From contig OY294049.1 of NCBI GenBank assembly GCA_958510825.1, positions 31,834,774 through 31,898,773 of the forward strand: a DNA stretch of 64,000 bases. The letters are read 5' to 3'. Numbering within the stretch: position 1 is the stretch's first letter; each line of letters opens with the position of its first letter. This document shows positions 10,355-20,160 of the stretch, piece after piece. Source of the DNA: Brachypterus glaber. Taxonomy: Eukaryota > Arthropoda > Insecta > Coleoptera > Kateretidae. Under the pieces are notes generated by a model. It was not told the DNA's origin. It made no database searches and saw only the letters and a list, made by a program, of their open reading frames with translations. Both the position numbers and the translations under genes were made by a program.

Positions 10355-11100
10355 TTATTTAATATTTTTCAAATCATCTTCTTTTTCAATTACGATTGCT
10401 TCATCTTCTTTTGATTTACGAATTAAAATCTTACCATTCTTCACCCAAACATACGTATATTTAAATTCCTTCGCCCATTGTTTTGTGAAGTATATCAGTT
10501 TTTTGTTGTACTGAGTTAGTTGCTCGTTGAAATAAATTGTTTGATCATTTAGCACATGTTTTTTTTAGCAATAAACTCATTACGTTTTATTTTATTGGTA
10601 AATTCGACAACCAAGGCGGGAATTTTGCTTTTGTTTTTAGGTTGAATTCTATAAATATTTTCAATATCATTTCCATTTATGTCAATCTCTCCCTCGGCAG
10701 CTATTGTTTTTAGAATATCCATTTTGTTTCCTGTTTCATCCATTGTTATATTACAAATTTCCATGTTTTTGGATTTTAGTTGCTGATCAATTTTGTTTAC
10801 ATGTGAGTTGAGGTTTAAATTAACTTATCTTTTTCAATATTTTGCTTAGTAAGATCTTCTACTTGTTTTGTTAGTTTTTTAATTTCAGTGTTATTTTGTT
10901 CAAGTGTTACTTTAAATTCATCATATTGCTTACTTATGAAATCAATAGAAGCTTGGATACCATTTAAACTATTTTTAATAATATATCAGCAACTTGAGCT
11001 TTAATGGCATTAAGGGATTTTAAAATATCAGGAGGAGTGCTACTTGCCGAAGTGGATTTTCCATTATTAGTTCCTGGATTAGTACATCTATTACATTTCA
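10355..11100 (-). pseudogene. LINE B ORF1 (coiled coil, RRM-like, baculovirus FP-type C-terminus), frameshifted
   Basis: Pieces in order on the minus strand: a short LKCNRC cysteine motif (11,090), PPDILKSLNAIKAQVADILL, a coiled coil around 10,830-10,960 (TLEQNNTEIKKLTKQVEDL), then 10,549-10,764 with an RRM-like core (IENIYRIQPKNKSKIPALVV). Last is 10,355-10,555, where YNKKLIYFTKQWAKEF and YTYVWVKNGKILIRK match the C-terminal domain shared by baculovirus FP proteins and insect LINE ORF1 proteins. At least three frame breaks occur. The product would be the element's RNA-binding protein. Confidence 0.7.
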
Positions 11101-11105
11101 ATCCT

Positions 11106-12123
11106 CTTTTTTTTGGCGCTGGAAGTTTGTTTATGTAGGCAGTAGAATGAGAATTTGATTTACCTAATTTATTATTAAGTTTATCAGCTATGCTAGCAAA
11201 AAACTTGTTGAAGTTGTCTGCTGAAATAGTTACTTTGTCATTTAAATGTTTACCTCCTTTTCTTTGTTGGTTAACAACATCCCAGGCTGCCCGAGCCCTG
11301 TTGCCGGCACTGTAGATGTATTTCGAGTTAGCTTTTGTTTTAGCTAAATTGATTTTATTCCTATAGATACCTCTATGATGTCTGATTGCCTCGGCCAACT
11401 CTACCTAAAATTTTCATTTAATTCATTTAATAAGTGAATATGATTTCTTAATTGATGTAATTTAGGTGTAAACCATAAAATTTTGCTACTTTTTGGTTTA
11501 GTTTTTTTACAACTAAAAGAAAAGAATCGTTTTTATGAGATATGAGAACTTTCATAAACTTATCAAATTTTGTATGTAAAGAATTTTTTTCAGTTATAAA
11601 AGACCAATCCTGGCTATCAAGGAAATTAAATAATAAAATTTTACCTGATTCTGTAAATGGTCTAAAATAGTTTGTTTTATTTGTATTTTTTTTTATCAAA
11701 TGTCTCCAATTCAACACATATTGACACCATAGCATGGTCAGATAGATATGGGTTAAACACATACGAGTTAAAATTTAAACGATCACAAAAATTTACAAAT
11801 ATATTGTCAAGACAATAGACAAAAAGTCTTCAAATGAAGGTCCCTGTATCACTATAAAATAAATAAATAAATAAATAAATATTGTCAAAAATCTGTTGCT
11901 GGAATCCAGAAGCATTAACCATATCAGTGAAAGCTAATGTAGTTTTATCTCTACTATTCTCAAAATGTATATTAAAATCCCCAATTAAAATAATGTGCTT
12001 TTTCACGTAATTTAATTGGTCAAGAAGATTTTCCATAGTTCTTTCGAAGTTGCTGTATTCACCTGCTGGTGACCGGTAGATTGTTACAATTAACAATTTA
12101 AAGTGTTTAATTAATGGGTAACC
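11106..12123 (-). pseudogene. LINE A endonuclease and linker, interrupted
   Basis: The frame 11,830-12,129 carries LLIVTIYRSPAGEYSNFE and LIGDFNIHFE. After a 70-bp insertion the domain resumes with CLDNIFVNF and YLSDHAMVSI (catalytic Asp-His). 11,448-11,762 and 10,964-11,398 are the linker (WDVVNQQRKGG, then ADNFNKFFASIADKL), the last continuing accidentally into LINE B at about 11,110. The endonuclease N-terminus is missing at 12,123, where repeat R resumes. Confidence 0.78.
11803..11888 (+). mobile_element. 70-bp LINE 3'-end insertion with 8-bp target duplication
   Basis: ATTGTCAA occurs at 11,803-11,810 and 11,881-11,888 around a 70-bp insert that ends in an AAAT-type repeat tail after GACAAAAAGTCTTCAAATGA and ACTATAAAATAAATAAAT. 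This looks like an extreme 5'-truncated LINE or SINE end in plus orientation. It interrupts the LINE A endonuclease just before CLDNIF. Confidence 0.7.
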
Positions 12124-12285
12124 CCCCATAACTTTTTTGTTTTTGGGGGTATTACTTTTAAAAACAATAGAGCTTGATTTTTCCTGAAAATTTCAATACG
12201 ATCAGATTATTTGTTCTTGAGTTATTGTGTTTACAAAAATCGTGACATCAGACTTTTTTTTACAAAATCTCATAGTTCCTTACAA
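12124..12285. repeat. Repeat R, right part
   Basis: AACTTTTTTGTTTTTGGGGG, an AGCTTGATTTTTCCTGAAAA stretch and GTTTACAAAAATCGTGACAT match the R copies at 26,140, 57,470 and 59,990. It abuts the truncated 5' end of LINE A and, on the other side, runs into the first exon of the DNA polymerase gene. Its right edge is uncertain, between 12,250 and 12,290. Confidence 0.65.
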
Positions 12286-12370
12286 AGACATCAAAATAAA
12301 TTCCATGGATTGAAACGAACTGCAAGTGTTCCAATTAAGACCTCTGCTGCAAAACAACTATGTTTACATG

Positions 12371-12424
12371 GTAAGCAAATAAGTTTAAATCATAAGATTT
12401 TTTAATTTATAATACTTCTTTTAG
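12371..12424 (+). other. Predicted intron 1 of the polymerase gene (54 nt)
   Basis: GTAAGC donor at 12,371 and CTTCTTTTAG acceptor at 12,424. Removing it joins CAT-G to CG-CCC in frame. Confidence 0.75.
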
Positions 12425-12883
12425 CGCCCTCAACTTCAGCCACATCCTACTGTTCAGTTTGTAATATTCACGTAAAGAAAAATACATTTGCTGGACATAA
12501 AAAATCACTTTCTCATCGAGATAAATGTTGCAAAAATTTAGAAGAAGGAATTGAGACTATTCAAACTGCATTTCAATATAGACTTGCAAGTTTTCGATTA
12601 AAATCAACAGAAAATCTTGGTGTTGATATTAAAAAATTTCTAAATTCGTTTGAAGATAAGGTAGTTCGATTAACTCAAACCTATTTAAAAAATGAAGAGT
12701 CCTTAAAAATAAATATGGAGCTATTTGGATCTTACGTTTTACAAACAAAAGAGAAACATGAAATTAAATCCTTCAATACAAAATTTAAAATTGTAAATGT
12801 AGCGACCAATCTTGAAGATGTCTATAGAGAATTATGTCAAACTGTTGAAACGAAATCTAAAGAATTTTCGGAAAAAGATAGTG

Positions 12884-12943
12884 GTAAGTTGAACAAATCT
12901 TCTTACATTTATACATATGTTTAATCGAAAGCATTTGTTTCAG
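12884..12943 (+). other. Predicted intron 2 of the polymerase gene (60 nt)
   Basis: GTAAGT donor at 12,884 and TTTGTTTCAG acceptor at 12,943. Removing it joins DS-G to GWALEK in frame. An in-frame stop (TAA at 12,922) lies inside it. Confidence 0.8.
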
Positions 12944-13310
12944 GTTGGGCCCTGGAAAAAATATTGTACTTGGAATTAAATATAAATAGGTATAATCCGT
13001 TACGAGCCTCTTCATACATGTTACTTCCACCAAGCATAACTGAAAAAAAGGCTGTACTAAACATAAAAAATGAAGATTTTAAATGTTTCATGTGGTCAAT
13101 TTTGGCTCAGTTACATCCAGTAACAAAAAATGCAGAACGAGTTCAAAAATATCAAATCTATGAAAACAGTTTAAATTTTACAGGAATCGAGTTTCCTGTA
13201 AAACTGCATGATATAACAAAATTTGAAAAATCAAATGATGTATCTGTAAATGTTTATGGCTTAGAGAAAATTTGGAAAAATAGTTCATATGCATACGAAA
13301 TTGTTGGTTA

Positions 13311-16115
13311 TTGTATTTTACAAAATCACGTAAAAAAATACAAGTAAATTTACTTTTCATAAGTGATGCTGACGGAAATAATCATTACTGTTTGGTAAAA
13401 CATTTATCGCGGTTAGTTTCTTCGCAATTATCAAAGCACGATGGAAAAAAACATATATGTGATGGATGTTTAATTTATTTTTCAACGAAAAACAGATTAA
13501 ACCGCCATCAGGAGTATGACTGTAATCATATATCCGTAAATCTACCCGACAGTAACGATTTTAAAATTAATATATCAGGAAACGCTGTACCAGCAACTTT
13601 GTTAAAATTTCAAGACCATGATAAAAAACTCAAGGTTCCTTTCGTAGTATACGCTGATTTTGAAACTATCCTAAAACCTATAGATAGCTGCACGCCAACT
13701 CCAGAAAAATCATATACCATACAAACTCATATTAATATTCCATACTCTTACGCTTATTATATTAAATGTGATTTTGATGACGATCTTTCAAAATTTAAAA
13801 CTTTTCGAGGAGAAAATGTGTCGGAAAATTTTATCCAATCGTTAGAAACAGATTGTATAAACATTTTTGAAAAATATTTACGAAATATTGTTCCTATGAA
13901 ACAATTAACTGAAGTGGAAAAACTAAATTTTAAAAATACTAAAAATTGCCATATTTGCGAAAAAGAGTTTAATGAAGATAGCGTAAAAGTACGGGATCAC
14001 TGTCATTTAACTGGTAACTTTAGGGGTGCGGCTCATTCAATTTGTAATTTAAATTTTAAAATTCCACAATTTATACCAGTACTGTTTCATAATTTAAGTG
14101 GGTTTGATAGACATATGTTTATAAAAGAGTTGGCGCAAAATGAGGCAAATATTGAGGTTCTACCTCAAAATAAAGAAAAATATATTTCCTTCACAAAAAA
14201 TATACCCCTTACACGTAATACTGCTGATGGAAAAACTATAACTGAAAATTTAAAAATCAGGTTTTTAGATAGTTTTAAATTCCTTCCGGGTAGTTTGGAT
14301 AAACTGAGCCAAAGTTTAAAATCCGATAAATGTTACGAAGTAAAAAAATTATTTCCTAATAATGATCAATTTGAACTGGTTCGTCAAAAAGGTGTTTTCC
14401 CCTATTCATATATAAATTCCTATTCAAAATTAAATGAGACCAAGCTTCCTTCAAAACGTAACTTTTTTAACGAACTCAGAAATGAAAATATTACAGATGT
14501 GGATTATCAGCGGGCTTGGAAGGTGTGGAATTTATTTAAATGTGAAACTTTGGGTGAATATTCCGATATTTATCTAAAATCCGATGTTCTTCTGCTAGCC
14601 GACATATTTGAGAACTTTAGATCTGTATGTTTGAACATATATCAGTTGGACCCAGCAAATTTTTATACATCTCCAGGTCTTTCCTGGAGTGCAATGTTAA
14701 AAAAAACTGAAGTAGAGTTAGAACTTTTGACAGATATCGATATGCTTCATTTTTTTAAAAAGGGTATACGGGGTGGTTTGAGCCAGTGTAGTATCAGAAA
14801 AGCAGTAGCAAATAATCAGTTTATGCCCACCTATGATCCGTCAAAACCAACATCTTTTATCACCTACCTGGACGCTACAAATTTATACGGAGCAGCCATG
14901 TCACAATTTCTTCCAGTTAATAATTTTCAATGGTTGACTGGAGGAAAAATTAAAAATTTTGATGTAAATAAAATTAGCGACATTAACGAATTGGGTTATA
15001 TTTTAGAAGTTGACTTGGAATATCCTAAACATTTACATAACCTTGACAATGAACTACCCTTTTGTCCAGAATCTAAAGTTGTTTCTGAATCTAAAATTTC
15101 AAAGTTAATTGCGAATCTAGAAACCGAATCACGATATATTTTACATTATAGAAATCTCAAACAAGCTCTAGCACATGGACTTAAGCTTACCAAAATTCAC
15201 AGGATTTTGAGTTTCAATCAGTCACCATGGCTAAAACAATATATAGACTTGAACACTAAAATGCGCAATAATGCTAAATCCAAATTTGAAAAGGATTTTT
15301 TTAAATTAATGGTCAATTCAGTGTTTGGAAAAACTATGGAAAATGTGGACAAAAGGGTTAATGTTAAACTAATTACTCATTGGAAAAATATCGGTAAAAA
15401 ATTTGGTGCCGAGGCTCTAATTGCCAAGCCAAATTTTAAAGACTTAAAAATTTTTTCGGAAAACTTTGTAGCAATACAAATGAATCGTATTAAAGTTGTC
15501 TACAACAAACCTGTTTATGTTGGTTTTTGTATTTTGGATTTAGCAAAAACGTTTATTTATGACTTTTACTACAACTACATTAAATCCAAATATAAGGATA
15601 AGGCCCTTTTGCTTTACACTGATACTGACTCGCTCCTACTGCAAATTTTTACGGAAAATTTTTATGCAGATCTACAGGAAAATTTGGATAAATTCGATAC
15701 ATCTAATTACAGTCCAGATAATCCTTACGGAATTTCAGTAAACAAATCGATTTTGGGAAAAATGAAAGATGAATATGCTGGTGAAATTATTCATGAATTT
15801 TATGGTACAGGGGCTAAAGCGTATTGTGTAAATGTTTCTGGAAAATTAACAAAAAAAGCTAAGGGCATACCGGATACGGTTTCGAAAAAAGACTTATCTA
15901 AAAACGATTACAAATTAGTCGTGAAGACGAAAGGGGAAAAAATGTTTCGTGAAATAAAAACTTTTCGGTCACATTTACATACCGTATATGTGGAGCTGAA
16001 AAATAAAGTGGCTCTTTCATATGAGGATGATAAGCGATTTATTATCCCCGGTACTGAAAAAACACTAGCTTGGGGACACCACGATATAGAAAAATTATCT
16101 AGAAACAGTTCATGA
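13311..16115 (+). CDS. DNA polymerase B main frame, with Endo VII-like zinc motif (934 aa)
   Basis: A C2H2-like finger (HICDGC...NRLNRH, residues 49-66) is followed by a 3'-5' exonuclease: YADFET (Asp116, Glu118), NLSGFD (Asn261, Asp266) and YLKSD (Tyr421, Asp425). Between ExoI and ExoII lies CHIC...RDHCHLTGNFRGAAH...CN (213-246), a recombination endonuclease VII-like HNH/zinc motif. Polymerase motifs are YLDATNLYGAAM (A, Asp521), KLMVNSVFGKTMEN (B), YTDTDS (C, Asp771 and Asp773) and a GAKAY motif. All catalytic residues I can check are intact. This is the organellar/viral, protein-primed-type PolB group. The true N-terminus is in upstream exons, so the ATG at 13,311 is not the biological start. 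Confidence 0.88.
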   Translation: MYFTKSRKKIQVNLLFISDADGNNHYCLVKHLSRLVSSQLSKHDGKKHICDGCLIYFSTKNRLNRHQEYDCNHISVNLPDSNDFKINISGNAVPATLLKFQDHDKKLKVPFVVYADFETILKPIDSCTPTPEKSYTIQTHINIPYSYAYYIKCDFDDDLSKFKTFRGENVSENFIQSLETDCINIFEKYLRNIVPMKQLTEVEKLNFKNTKNCHICEKEFNEDSVKVRDHCHLTGNFRGAAHSICNLNFKIPQFIPVLFHNLSGFDRHMFIKELAQNEANIEVLPQNKEKYISFTKNIPLTRNTADGKTITENLKIRFLDSFKFLPGSLDKLSQSLKSDKCYEVKKLFPNNDQFELVRQKGVFPYSYINSYSKLNETKLPSKRNFFNELRNENITDVDYQRAWKVWNLFKCETLGEYSDIYLKSDVLLLADIFENFRSVCLNIYQLDPANFYTSPGLSWSAMLKKTEVELELLTDIDMLHFFKKGIRGGLSQCSIRKAVANNQFMPTYDPSKPTSFITYLDATNLYGAAMSQFLPVNNFQWLTGGKIKNFDVNKISDINELGYILEVDLEYPKHLHNLDNELPFCPESKVVSESKISKLIANLETESRYILHYRNLKQALAHGLKLTKIHRILSFNQSPWLKQYIDLNTKMRNNAKSKFEKDFFKLMVNSVFGKTMENVDKRVNVKLITHWKNIGKKFGAEALIAKPNFKDLKIFSENFVAIQMNRIKVVYNKPVYVGFCILDLAKTFIYDFYYNYIKSKYKDKALLLYTDTDSLLLQIFTENFYADLQENLDKFDTSNYSPDNPYGISVNKSILGKMKDEYAGEIIHEFYGTGAKAYCVNVSGKLTKKAKGIPDTVSKKDLSKNDYKLVVKTKGEKMFREIKTFRSHLHTVYVELKNKVALSYEDDKRFIIPGTEKTLAWGHHDIEKLSRNSS

Positions 16116-16288
16116 TCGATCAACTTGCAAGCAACATGTTCAAAGAGCTTCTCGAGAGTTATTTAAAAAAATTAAATGATTTAAAAATAAACATTGAAGA
16201 GTATGAATCAAAACTAAAAATGTTTTCCACATTTTCTAAGCTAAGTTTAACAGAAAACAACATGTCCAGTTTCAAAAAAAAAAAATAA
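16112..16288 (+). CDS. Small ORF after the polymerase (58 aa), function unknown
   Basis: ATG overlaps the polymerase stop codon (ATGA). The predicted peptide is charged and helical (MFKELLESYLKKLNDLKINI), with coiled-coil periodicity, and ends in four lysines encoded by a run of 12 A. It may be a small gene of the former element or simply 3' UTR. Overlapping stop-start coupling is not a usual eukaryotic signal, so I would not infer coupled translation. Confidence 0.35.
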   Translation: MIDQLASNMFKELLESYLKKLNDLKINIEEYESKLKMFSTFSKLSLTENNMSSFKKKK

Positions 16289-16340
16289 GAATTTGTCTTA
16301 AAATAGAAAAATAAATGATAATTAATAAATTTAGTTTGTT

Positions 16341-16556
16341 TTATTTTGACTTTAAATCAACAATTTTATTTTTAAGTAACATACAAAGCCGAATTTTACA
16401 TTCTAGAACTCTACTCAAAATACGACTAGCTGCTTCTATCCTTCTTTGAAAATAAAATCTATCGCGGGCATCTTGTTCCCAATCTACCCATTCTTCCAAA
16501 TCTTCATTTGAAAAATAATAGGTAATTGTTATGGGATCAAACTTCACTCTTTGCAT
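16341..16556 (-). CDS. Small convergent ORF (71 aa), function unknown
   Basis: It starts at a real ATG and reads MQRVKFDPITITYYFSNEDL, an acidic WVDWEQDARDRFYFQRR region, then a helical segment ending in lysines. Composition is less biased than the surrounding noise ORFs, which suggests a real or recently real gene. It faces the polymerase gene, 53 bp beyond the preceding small ORF. Convergent small genes would fit a decayed Polinton-like element. I do not recognise the family. Confidence 0.4.
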   Translation of the reverse strand: MQRVKFDPITITYYFSNEDLEEWVDWEQDARDRFYFQRRIEAASRILSRVLECKIRLCMLLKNKIVDLKSK

Positions 16557-16802
16557 AACTACTAATTTTCAACTCGGATGAAGCTAATTTTCTATTTTTA
16601 TACCCATCAAATTTACCTCAACCCGAACCAAAATAAACACCCCCCAGGGAAAAACTTATCGACTGCCCCCGTCGACACGGGCCAGAGCTGAAAACTGGAG
16701 GAAAAGTGACGTCATCCCGCAAAATTCCCCCCGTATATCTTGACGACTGCCCCCTGTAACAAATGGGAGTAAGGGAGTGAGCCAGAACTGTCACATTTAC
16801 AC
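16557..16802. other. GC-rich non-coding segment between polymerase region and LINE fragment
   Basis: Higher GC than its neighbours. CGACTGCCCCC occurs twice (about 16,660 and 16,744) about 84 bp apart in direct orientation, and short homo-C runs are present. No gene is seen. It could be an end region of the polymerase-bearing element, but no matching inverted copy was found at the other side. Confidence 0.3.
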
Positions 16803-17404
16803 TACTTTTATCTTTTGATAACCATATTGATTCCATTGTTGGCAAGGCCTTTAAAATTATAGGATTTATAATGAGAATAAGCAAGGACTTTAAAAATGTC
16901 AATTGTGTAAAAACATTGTATTTCAGTCTGGTTAGAAGCGTACTTGAGTATAACACAGTTGCCTGGTCTCCGCATTATAATAAATATATAGATAGAATTG
17001 AAAAAATTCAACGTATTTTTCTAAAAAGATTAAGTTATAGATTTCATCCTAATTTAATATCCAGGACTTATATTCAAGAACTTTCAATCTACAACATTTT
17101 AAGTCTTAATGAAAGAAGAATATTATTAGATAGCATTTTCTTGTATAAAACTATAAATAACAATTTTGACTCAAACTTATTGCAATATTTCAATTTTAGG
17201 GTGCCTATTCATCGCAATAGAACACAAGATACCTTTATAGTTGAAACTTCTAATAGCAATTTAAATCAACATTCAGCCTTTCAGAGAATACCCAATTATT
17301 ATAATAATAATTTATACACCATTGATATTTTAAATTGTTCCCTGCTTACATTTAACTATGCTTTCGCGAGAGAATCGAACAGTCGATCTCCAACACATCT
17401 TTGA
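16803..17404 (+). pseudogene. LINE E fragment: RT C-terminal domain
   Basis: The plus-strand frame from about 16,803, open at 16,871-17,404, reads DNHIDSIVGKAFK, CVKTLYFSLVRSVLEYNTVA and IEKIQRIFLKRLSY. This is the region downstream of the RT catalytic core in Jockey/CR1-type LINEs (the RSVLEY...W and IE..Q..FL motifs). The catalytic YADD part is absent, so it is a 5'-truncated relic. The 3' end is lost at about 17,405-17,420, where a foldback element begins. The fragment at 56,323 covers a similar domain of a related element. Confidence 0.8.
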
Positions 17405-17845
17405 TTTAAATGATATTTTTTTTCCTTATTCCTACAACTAGCTACGAGTCAAATCTAAAATTTTTCTTTAATTGGGCCAAAACTTTGGCCCCTAGGAGCA
17501 AAAGAGTTTTAGGTCCCCAAAAAAGATAAAATTTTGTTTTTGCGTATATATAAATTATTTAAATACCTATCAACTTTATTTTTGGTATGTGTATGACTCT
17601 CATGTATTACTAGATTTTCACGAAAAAAAAAGTTTAAATATTTGCCTAACGATGGCGCTGTGGTAATTTTTTCGAAAAATATTGACCATTTTCATGACCT
17701 ATGGACTCGAAGAAGCAACGCTGCTCAGAAAAAGTGGGCATGGCACATTGAACTACAAAGTTTCCTTTGTAATTTACTATAGAGTCTAACTATGGGTAAT
17801 TTGATTCCTTTCGGCAAAATCAATTTTAAAGTGACTCTGCACGTA

Positions 17846-18496
17846 GGCATTGAATTTAGTTTTTTGGGTATATAAAAATTATTTCAACACCCATTACCAT
17901 TATTTTTGGTATGTGTATGACTATCATGGATTACTAGACTTTCACAAAAAAAAAGTTTTAATATTTGCCTAAAGATGACGCTAGGGTAATTTTTTCGAAA
18001 AATATTGACTATTTTCATGACCTATGAACTCGAAGAAGTATCGCTGTGCCGAAAAAGTGAATACTGTAGATTAAACTACAAAGTTTTCTTTGTTATTTGC
18101 CGTAGAGACTGACTAGGGGGTAATTTGATTCCTTTCGGCAAAATCAATTTTAAAGTGACTCTGCACGTATTTATTGAATTTAGTTTTTTTGGGTATATAA
18201 AAATTAGTTCAGTACTCATTAACTTTATTTTTGATATGTATATGACTATCATGGATTACTAGATTTTCACAAAAAAAGAAGTTTAAATATTTGCCTAAAG
18301 GTGGCGCTGGGGTAATTTTTTCGAAAAATATTGACTATTTTCAAGACCTATGAACTCGAAGAAGCATCGCTGCGCAGAAAAAGTGGATACAGTACATTAA
18401 ACTACAAAGTTTTTTTTTGTTATTTGCCGTAGAGACTGACTAGGGGGTAATTTGATTCCTTTCGGCAAAATCAATTTTAAAGTGAGTCTGCACGTA
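17846..18496 (+). repeat. Two direct 324-327 bp arm units of foldback 1
   Basis: Units 17,846-18,169 and 18,170-18,496 share GGATTACTAGA(C/T)TTTCAC, TTTCGAAAAATATTGACTAT, GAACTCGAAGAAG and CGGCAAAATCAATTTTAAAG. A partial first unit lies at 17,510-17,845. Confidence 0.85.
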
Positions 18497-18899
18497 GGGG
18501 TGTTCCTTACATTGTTTATTAGGAAAGCTTATTGATGTGCTATAACTATACCAATCTTCTCTTATATATTTATAACTTTTTAGCCTTTCTTAACTTCAAA
18601 AAATACTACAGCGCCATCATAACTTAAATAAAAGAACTTATTTTATAGTTATATACACAAAAATACAATAAGCCAGTAAGCAATATCATAGTCATAAATA
18701 AGTAATGTATCTTCAGAGAATCAGAAAGATAACTGCAGTGCCATCTCAAGCTCGAATTCATAACTAAAAGAAAATAGTTTTTTTTTAAGCTAATGTGCAG
18801 TATAATGTGAAGTTTTGATGAATATGAGCACATCATGATGTACTGATGCATCAGTATGTTTATCCCAGTAAACAATATCAGGAATACCCCCTGCGTCTC

Positions 18900-20160
18900 T
18901 TTTTTACCGAGAGGAATTAGATTACCCCTAGTCAGTCTCTGCGGTAAATAACAAAAGAAACTTTGTAGTTTAATGTAAAATATCCAGTTTTTCTACGCAG
19001 CGATGCTTCTTCGAGTTCATAGGTCATGAAAATAGTCAATATTTTTCGAAAAATTATCCCAGCGCCATCTTTGGGCAAATACTCAAACTTTTTTTTTTGT
19101 AAAAATCTAGTAATCCATGATAGTCATATACATACCAAAAATAATATTAATGGGTATTGAAATAATTTTTATATACCCAAAAAACTAAATTCAATGCCTA
19201 CGTGCAGAGTCACTTTAAAATTGATTTTGCTAAAAGGAATAAAATTACCCCTTGTTAGTCAAACAAAGAAAACTTTGTAGTTTAATCTACAGTATTCACT
19301 TTTTCGGCGCAGCGATGCTTCTTCGAGGTCATGAAAATAGTCAATATTTTTTCGAAAAAATTACCCCTGCGCCATCTTTAGGCAAATATTCAAACTTTTT
19401 TTTTGTGAAAATCTAGTAATCCACGATAGTCATATACGTACCAAAAATAATATTAATGGGTATTGAAATAATTTTTATATACCCAAAAACTAAATACCTA
19501 CGTGCAGAGTTACTTTAAAAATGATTTTGCCCAAAGGAATCAAATTACCCCTAGTTAGACTCTATGGTAAATTACAAAGGAAACTTTGTAGTTCAATGTG
19601 CCATGTCCACTTTTTCTGAGCAGCGTTGCTTCTTCGAGTCCATAGGTCATGAAAATGGTCAATATTTTTCGAAAAAATTACCACAGCGCCATCTTTAGGC
19701 AAATATTTAAACTTTTTTTTTCATGAAAATCTAGTAATCCATGAGAGTCATACACATACCAAAAATAATGTTAATGGGTATTGAAATAATTTTTATATAC
19801 ACAAAAAACTAAATTCAATGCCTACGTGCAGAGTCACTTTAAAATTGATTTTGCCGAAAGGAATCAAATTACCCATAGTTAGACTCTATGGTAAATTACA
19901 AAGGAAACTTTGTAGTTTAATGTGACATGCACACTTTTTCTGAGCAGCGTTGCTTCTTCGAGTCCATAGGTCATGAAAATGGTCATTATTTTTCGAAAAA
20001 ATGACCACAGCGCCATCTTTAGGCAAATATTTAAACTTTATTTTTGGTGAATATCTAGTTATTCATGAGGGTCAAATACATACCAAAAATAAAGTTAATA
20101 TGTATAGAAATATTTTTTTTATACCCAAAAAACTAAATTTAACCTTTTTTGGGGACCTAA
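18900..20160 (-). repeat. Inverted arm units of foldback 1
   Basis: About four units in the opposite orientation (bounded near 19,199, 19,499 and 19,823). The second right unit is shorter (300 bp) through internal deletions. The right arm therefore has one more unit than the left. Confidence 0.8.

Larger units (their letters stand above)
2006..11105 (-). mobile_element. LINE B, non-LTR retrotransposon inserted in LINE A and split by LINE C
   Basis: Minus-strand element in two pieces: ORF1 and the start of the endonuclease at 9,987-11,105, the rest of the endonuclease and RT at 2,006-4,888. The endonuclease frame is continuous across the removed LINE C: the codon before the break (10,000 side) and after it (4,888 side) share AAG on the minus strand. 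The 3' end is AAATAAAT followed by a TTA-rich tail. RT has YADD rather than the FADD of A and C, and ORF1 is of the coiled-coil/RRM/baculovirus-FP type, so B belongs to a different family. Multiple frameshifts make it inactive. Confidence 0.8.
312..12123 (-). mobile_element. LINE A, 5'-truncated non-LTR retrotransposon, split by LINE B
   Basis: The minus-strand element has two blocks. The 5' block (11,106-12,123) holds endonuclease and linker. The 3' block (312-2,005) holds reverse transcriptase, then a 3' end of AAATAAAT followed by an ACTATT-type microsatellite tail. The linker reading frame at 11,115 resumes conceptually at 2,000, and the two sides share CTTTTTT (1,999-2,005 and 11,106-11,112), the likely target duplication of LINE B. 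The RT is closest in style to that of LINE C, so it is CR1/Jockey-like. ORF1 and the start of the endonuclease are missing and frames are broken, so the copy is dead. Confidence 0.75.
12252..16115 (+). pseudogene. Virus-type family B DNA polymerase gene, 5'-truncated, two introns, one frameshift
   Basis: Three exons are apparent: up to 12,370, 12,425-12,883 and 12,944-16,115. Exon 1 starts inside a broken zinc finger (SSLQRHQNKFHG) because repeat R sits at its 5' side. Exon 2 adds a second finger (YCSVCNIHVKKNTFAGH...H) and helical sequence. Exon 3 continues GWALEKILYLEL. Both introns restore the frame exactly. In exon 3 a run of seven A at about 13,334 shifts the frame, separating the 12,964-13,347 frame from the 934-codon polymerase frame. 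No integrase, ATPase or capsid gene is nearby, so this is an isolated remnant of a Polinton/Maverick-like or adintovirus-like element, or a related selfish polymerase gene. Confidence 0.8.

Noticed and set aside
16112..16118. ATGA stop-start overlap read as an operon-like coupling
   Set aside because: The introns and the repeat context are eukaryotic; such overlaps arise by chance and do not show coupled translation here.
16618..17011. Minus-strand frames of 112 and 67 codons
   Set aside because: They run antisense to the plus-strand LINE RT fragment and across the GC-rich spacer, with no motif.
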